Positions 11,151-13,464 of a stretch of 13,464 nt of DNA are shown in pieces. The position numbers and the translations under genes are program-made. This DNA is from Pseudomonadota bacterium (GTDB taxonomy: Bacteria > Pseudomonadota > Gammaproteobacteria > Burkholderiales > Burkholderiaceae_C), in the NCBI GenBank assembly GCA_023396625.1, contig JAEWVY010000134.1, positions 1-13,464 on the forward strand, given 5' to 3'. Position 1 is the first letter of the stretch; each line of letters begins with the position of its first letter. Under the pieces are notes generated by a model that saw only the letters and a list, made by a program, of their open reading frames with translations, had not been told where the DNA came from and searched no databases.

Positions 11151-12332
11151 TCATCCCAAAAGGGTCTGCGCCACGATGTTGCGCTGCACTTCGTTGGAGC
11201 CGCCGTAGATCGTGGTCTTGCGCAGGTTGAAATAGGTCGACGCCAGCGGCGCATTGGCGACCGCGCCCGCGGGAAAGTCGCCCTGCCAGCCGGCCTCCAT
11301 GGCTTCGTGGATCAGCGGCAGGCTGTAGGGGCCGGCGGCGAGCATCATCAACTCGCTGTAGCGCTGCTGGATCTCGCTGCCCCGAATTTTCAGCAGGCCG
11401 GCGATGTCCAGCGAGTTCTTGCCCGACTTTTCGGCCGAGAGCACGCGCAGCACCAGCATTTCCAGTGCCACGATGTCCACCTCGAGCAGGGCGATCTGGT
11501 CACGAAAGCGCAGATCGTCCCACACGCCTTCGGTTTTGGCGATGCGCTTGAGGCGCTCGAGTTCACGCTTGGCGCGGTTCACGTCGGCGATGTTGGTGCG
11601 CTCGTGGCTGAGCAGATGCTTGGCGTAGGTCCAGCCCTTGTTCTCCTCGCCGATGAGGTTTTCCGCCGGCACTTCCACGTTGTCGAAGAACACCTCGTTG
11701 ACCTCGCACTCGCCGTCGAGCAGCCTGATCGGGCGCACGGTGACGCCGGGCGATTTCATGTCGATGAGCAGGAAGGAGATGCCGGTCTGCGGCTTGCCCT
11801 CCGTGCTGGTGCGCACCAGGCAGAAAATCCACTCGCCGTACTGGCCCAGCGTGGTCCAGGTTTTCTGGCCGTTGACGATGTATTTGTCCCCCACCCGCTC
11901 GGCGCGGGTCTTCACCGACGCCAGGTCCGAGCCGGAACCGGGTTCGCTGTAGCCCTGGCTCCACCACACTTCACCGCTGGCGATGCCGGGCAGGAAGCGC
12001 TTTTGCTGCTCGGGGCTGCCGAAGGCCATGATCACCGGGGCCACCATCACGGGCCCGAAGGGCACCACCCGCGGCGCGCCGGCCAGGGCGCATTCTTCCT
12101 CGAACAGGTGCTTCTGCACGGCGGTCCAGCCCGGTCCGCCGAACGCCTTGGGCCAGCCCCAGCCCAGCCAGCCTTTCTTGCCCAGGATTTTTGCCCAGCG
12201 CTGCATGTCGTCGCGGGACAGACGCAGGGCGTGGTGGACCTTGTGCGAGATGTCCGCCGGCAGGTGCTCCCTGACCCAGGCGCGAATCTCGTCACGGAAC
12301 CGTTGTTCTTCGGGAGTGAATGCCAAGTCCAT
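11151..12332 (-). CDS. Acyl-CoA dehydrogenase, large subunit (PimC-like)
   Basis: 393 residues; FAD-dependent acyl-CoA dehydrogenase that introduces a 2,3 double bond into an acyl-CoA. N-domain MDLAFTPEEQRFRDEIRAWV, then GKKGWLGWGWPKAFGGPGWT (51-70), QKHLFEEECALAGAPR (73-88), the FAD/acyl signature WWSQGYSEPGSGSDLASVKT (123-142), YIVNGQKTWTT (151-161), GISFLLIDMKSPGVTVRPI (184-202), IGEENKGWTYAKHLLSHER (227-245) and the C-terminal TIYGGSNEVQRNIVAQTLLG. The last motif has Gly where medium-chain enzymes have the catalytic Glu. Overall it looks most like PimC of pimeloyl-CoA degradation and related two-subunit dehydrogenases, so a heteromer with the next gene is inferred. Start ATG 12332 with GGAG 8 bases upstream. 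It follows yceH by 44 bp on the same strand. Actual substrate (dicarboxyl-, aromatic- or terpenoid-derived CoA) unknown; no other pathway gene is in the window. Confidence 0.92.
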   Translation of the reverse strand: MDLAFTPEEQRFRDEIRAWVREHLPADISHKVHHALRLSRDDMQRWAKILGKKGWLGWGWPKAFGGPGWTAVQKHLFEEECALAGAPRVVPFGPVMVAPVIMAFGSPEQQKRFLPGIASGEVWWSQGYSEPGSGSDLASVKTRAERVGDKYIVNGQKTWTTLGQYGEWIFCLVRTSTEGKPQTGISFLLIDMKSPGVTVRPIRLLDGECEVNEVFFDNVEVPAENLIGEENKGWTYAKHLLSHERTNIADVNRAKRELERLKRIAKTEGVWDDLRFRDQIALLEVDIVALEMLVLRVLSAEKSGKNSLDIAGLLKIRGSEIQQRYSELMMLAAGPYSLPLIHEAMEAGWQGDFPAGAVANAPLASTYFNLRKTTIYGGSNEVQRNIVAQTLLG

Positions 12333-12376
12333 CGAGTGTCTCCGGTGAAGTACGCGTTTCTAGCACGGTCGTTCGC

Positions 12377-13057
12377 TCAGGACTGTCCACCCTGCGACAA
12401 ACCCAGTTCAGCGTGCAGCTGGCGCACCGCGTCGCGCAGCCGGGCCACATCGTTTTCCAGGGCGGCGAGGCGTGTCCGCAGGTGGGCGAGTTCTCCCGCG
12501 TCTGGAACCGGCGCTTCGCCAAGCGGGAGGGCCTGCGCCGTGTCCACCGGCCCGCACAGCAGGTGCGCCCAACGCTCTTCGCGCATGCCCGGCGCGCGGG
12601 GCAGTTTCGCCACCAGCGGCCCGCCTTTTTCCTGGGGCCGGTGCTGCAACTCGTCCAGAAAACCTTCCACGGCGGAAATGTCGGCGAACCGGTGCCAGCG
12701 CTCGGCGTTGATGCGCAGCTCACCCGCCGTCTGCGGGCCGCGCAGCATCAGCAGTCCCAGCAGCGTGGCCGGCTGTTCGGGCACGCCGAGCACGCGCTGG
12801 AGGTTGTGTTCGTAGCGCGCGGCGCGGCCACCGCTGGTCTCGAACACCAGGGACAGGTGTCTGAGGTCGTCCAGGGCGGCCTGGGCTTGCGCGTCGTCCA
12901 GCTGCATCACCGGGTCCCGGCTGGTTTTCTGGTTGCAGCCGGCCACCACCATGTTCAGTGTGAGCGGATAGCTGTCGGGCACGGTGCAGGCTTTTTCCAT
13001 CAGGGTGCCGAGCACCCGGGCTTCGACGGGGGAGAGGGGGCGAATGGACGTGGGCAT
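12377..13057 (-). CDS. yceH: UPF0502 (DUF480) protein YceH, tandem winged-helix
   Basis: 226 residues from the ATG at 13057. Family motifs are clear: LSPVEARVLGTLMEKACTVP (8-27), SYPLTLNMVVAGCNQKTSRDPV (29-50, e.g. CNQKTSRDPV), LRGPQTAGELRINAER (105-120) and LPRAPGMREERWAHLL (152-167). Two winged-helix domains (about 8-90 and 95-170) suggest nucleic-acid binding. Residues 187-220 are heptad-like with Leu/Ala (LAALENDVARLRDAVRQLHAEL) and probably form a coiled coil for dimerisation, as in E. coli YceH. The cellular role is unknown. An in-frame TTG at 13081 would add eight residues but overlaps purN and is less likely. Start codons of yceH and divergent purN are separated by only 23 bp. It is followed on the same strand by the PimC-like gene after 44 bp, so co-transcription is possible. 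Confidence 0.93.
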   Translation of the reverse strand: MPTSIRPLSPVEARVLGTLMEKACTVPDSYPLTLNMVVAGCNQKTSRDPVMQLDDAQAQAALDDLRHLSLVFETSGGRAARYEHNLQRVLGVPEQPATLLGLLMLRGPQTAGELRINAERWHRFADISAVEGFLDELQHRPQEKGGPLVAKLPRAPGMREERWAHLLCGPVDTAQALPLGEAPVPDAGELAHLRTRLAALENDVARLRDAVRQLHAELGLSQGGQS

Positions 13058-13062
13058 GGGGC

Positions 13063-13071
13063 TGGGATAAT
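13063..13071 (+). promoter_or_regulatory. Extended -10 element placed for a leaderless purN mRNA
   Basis: TGGGATAAT has the extended -10 form TGn followed by GATAAT (5 of 6 to TATAAT). It ends 9 bases before the purN ATG, so transcription would begin at or within about 3 bases of the start codon. No ribosome binding site precedes the ATG, and no good -35 is seen, as is usual for extended -10 promoters. The same 23-bp gap must hold the 5' end of yceH. Confidence 0.5.
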
Positions 13072-13080
13072 TTCGCTTCA

Positions 13081-13464
13081 ATGAAAAACATCGTGATTCT
13101 GATCTCCGGCGCGGGTTCGAACATGGCGGCCATCATCGACGCGGCGCAGCGCGACCGCTGGGCCGAACGCCTGGGCGCGCGCGTGGCCGCGGTGGTCAGC
13201 AACCTGCCCGATGCCGCCGGGCTGGCGCTGGCTCGGGCGAGGGGAATCGCCACGGTGGTGGTCGATCACCGCGTCCACGCGTCTCGCGAGGCGTTCGACA
13301 CCTCGCTGGCACAGGCCATCGATGCCCATCAGCCGGCGCTGGTGCTGCTGGCGGGGTTCATGCGCATTCTGACGCCGGCGTTCGTGCGGCACTACGATGG
13401 CCGGCTGCTCAACATCCACCCGTCGCTGCTGCCCGCGTTCACGGGGTTGCGCACGCACCACCGT
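13081..13464 (+). CDS. purN: Phosphoribosylglycinamide formyltransferase, N-terminal part (runs off right edge)
   Basis: 128 codons are present; the full enzyme is about 190-215 residues. It transfers a formyl group from 10-formyl-THF to GAR, step three of purine synthesis. The start is MKNIVILISGAGSNMAAIID with the phosphate loop ISGAGSN (8-14), followed by AAVVSNLPDAAGLALA (36-51), LVLLAGFMRILTPAFV (87-102) and the active-site segment LLNIHPSLLPAF (109-120), with Asn111 and His113 equivalent to E. coli Asn106 and His108. The third catalytic residue (Asp144 in E. coli) lies beyond the window. Odd: the next segment reads TGLRTHHR where E. coli has PGLHTHR, so Arg124 sits where a conserved His is expected (E. 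coli His119). It is divergent from yceH with 23 bp between starts. Confidence 0.95.
   Translation, partial: MKNIVILISGAGSNMAAIIDAAQRDRWAERLGARVAAVVSNLPDAAGLALARARGIATVVVDHRVHASREAFDTSLAQAIDAHQPALVLLAGFMRILTPAFVRHYDGRLLNIHPSLLPAFTGLRTHHR

Noticed and set aside
11307..12815. 502-codon open frame on the plus strand
   Set aside because: Antisense to the PimC-like dehydrogenase and yceH; composition is that of a shadow frame with no recognisable domain.
1..13464. tRNA/rRNA genes, CRISPR arrays, insertion sequences, prophage or toxin-antitoxin modules
   Set aside because: Looked for on both strands; no cloverleaf with TTC-type loop, regularly spaced repeats, transposase or phage motif was found.

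Overview
The window is GC-rich, densely coded betaproteobacterial chromosome. Gene content and gene order (ribF-ileS-lspA, a qor-type oxidoreductase, yceH back to back with purN, a conserved 185-residue HNH protein) fit the Burkholderiales. Three kinds of dispersed short repeat that I associate with Comamonadaceae-type genomes (Acidovorax/Variovorax/Polaromonas relatives) point to that family. No RNA gene, insertion sequence, prophage, CRISPR array or plasmid function was seen. The longest stretch without a gene is about 220 bp.

Layout from left to right. (1) Positions 1-568, minus: the N-terminal part of a secreted lipoprotein with a Pro/Thr-rich linker, cut by the window edge. Its upstream region holds a 9-G homopolymer and a cluster of TCAAC half-sites. 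(2) 759-1658, minus: an EamA/DMT-family exporter, divergent from (3) 1768-2751, plus: a quinone oxidoreductase (qor). (4) A strong two-part hairpin at 2751-2788 separates qor from the convergent minus-strand cluster yjbB (phosphate transporter with PhoU-like tail), lspA, ileS and ribF. ribF is transcribed first. ileS and lspA overlap by one base, while yjbB appears to have its own promoter. (5) 9218-9775, plus: an HNH-endonuclease-fold protein whose start is set by a near-perfect ribosome binding site in front of a GTG. (6) A composite palindromic intergenic repeat lies at 9831-9930. (7) Minus-strand group yceH (12377-13057) and two acyl-CoA dehydrogenase subunits resembling PimC/PimD. (8) 13081-13464, plus: the start of purN, cut by the right edge, with start codons only 23 bp apart from divergent yceH and probably translated from a leaderless or nearly leaderless mRNA.

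How the genes relate: ribF makes FMN/FAD, ileS charges tRNA-Ile, and lspA removes lipoprotein signal peptides (the first gene of the window encodes a likely substrate). yjbB moves phosphate, qor reduces quinones with NADPH, and the two flavin-dependent acyl-CoA dehydrogenases probably form one heteromeric enzyme. This is mostly core housekeeping sequence; I did not find a convincing new defence or mobile system. The most interesting signals are the small repeats inserted in or beside genes (one in frame in an acyl-CoA dehydrogenase, a decayed one probably in ileS), alternative hairpins between lspA and yjbB, the unusual loop in RibF, the leaderless-looking purN start, and an Arg replacing a conserved His at the edge of PurN.
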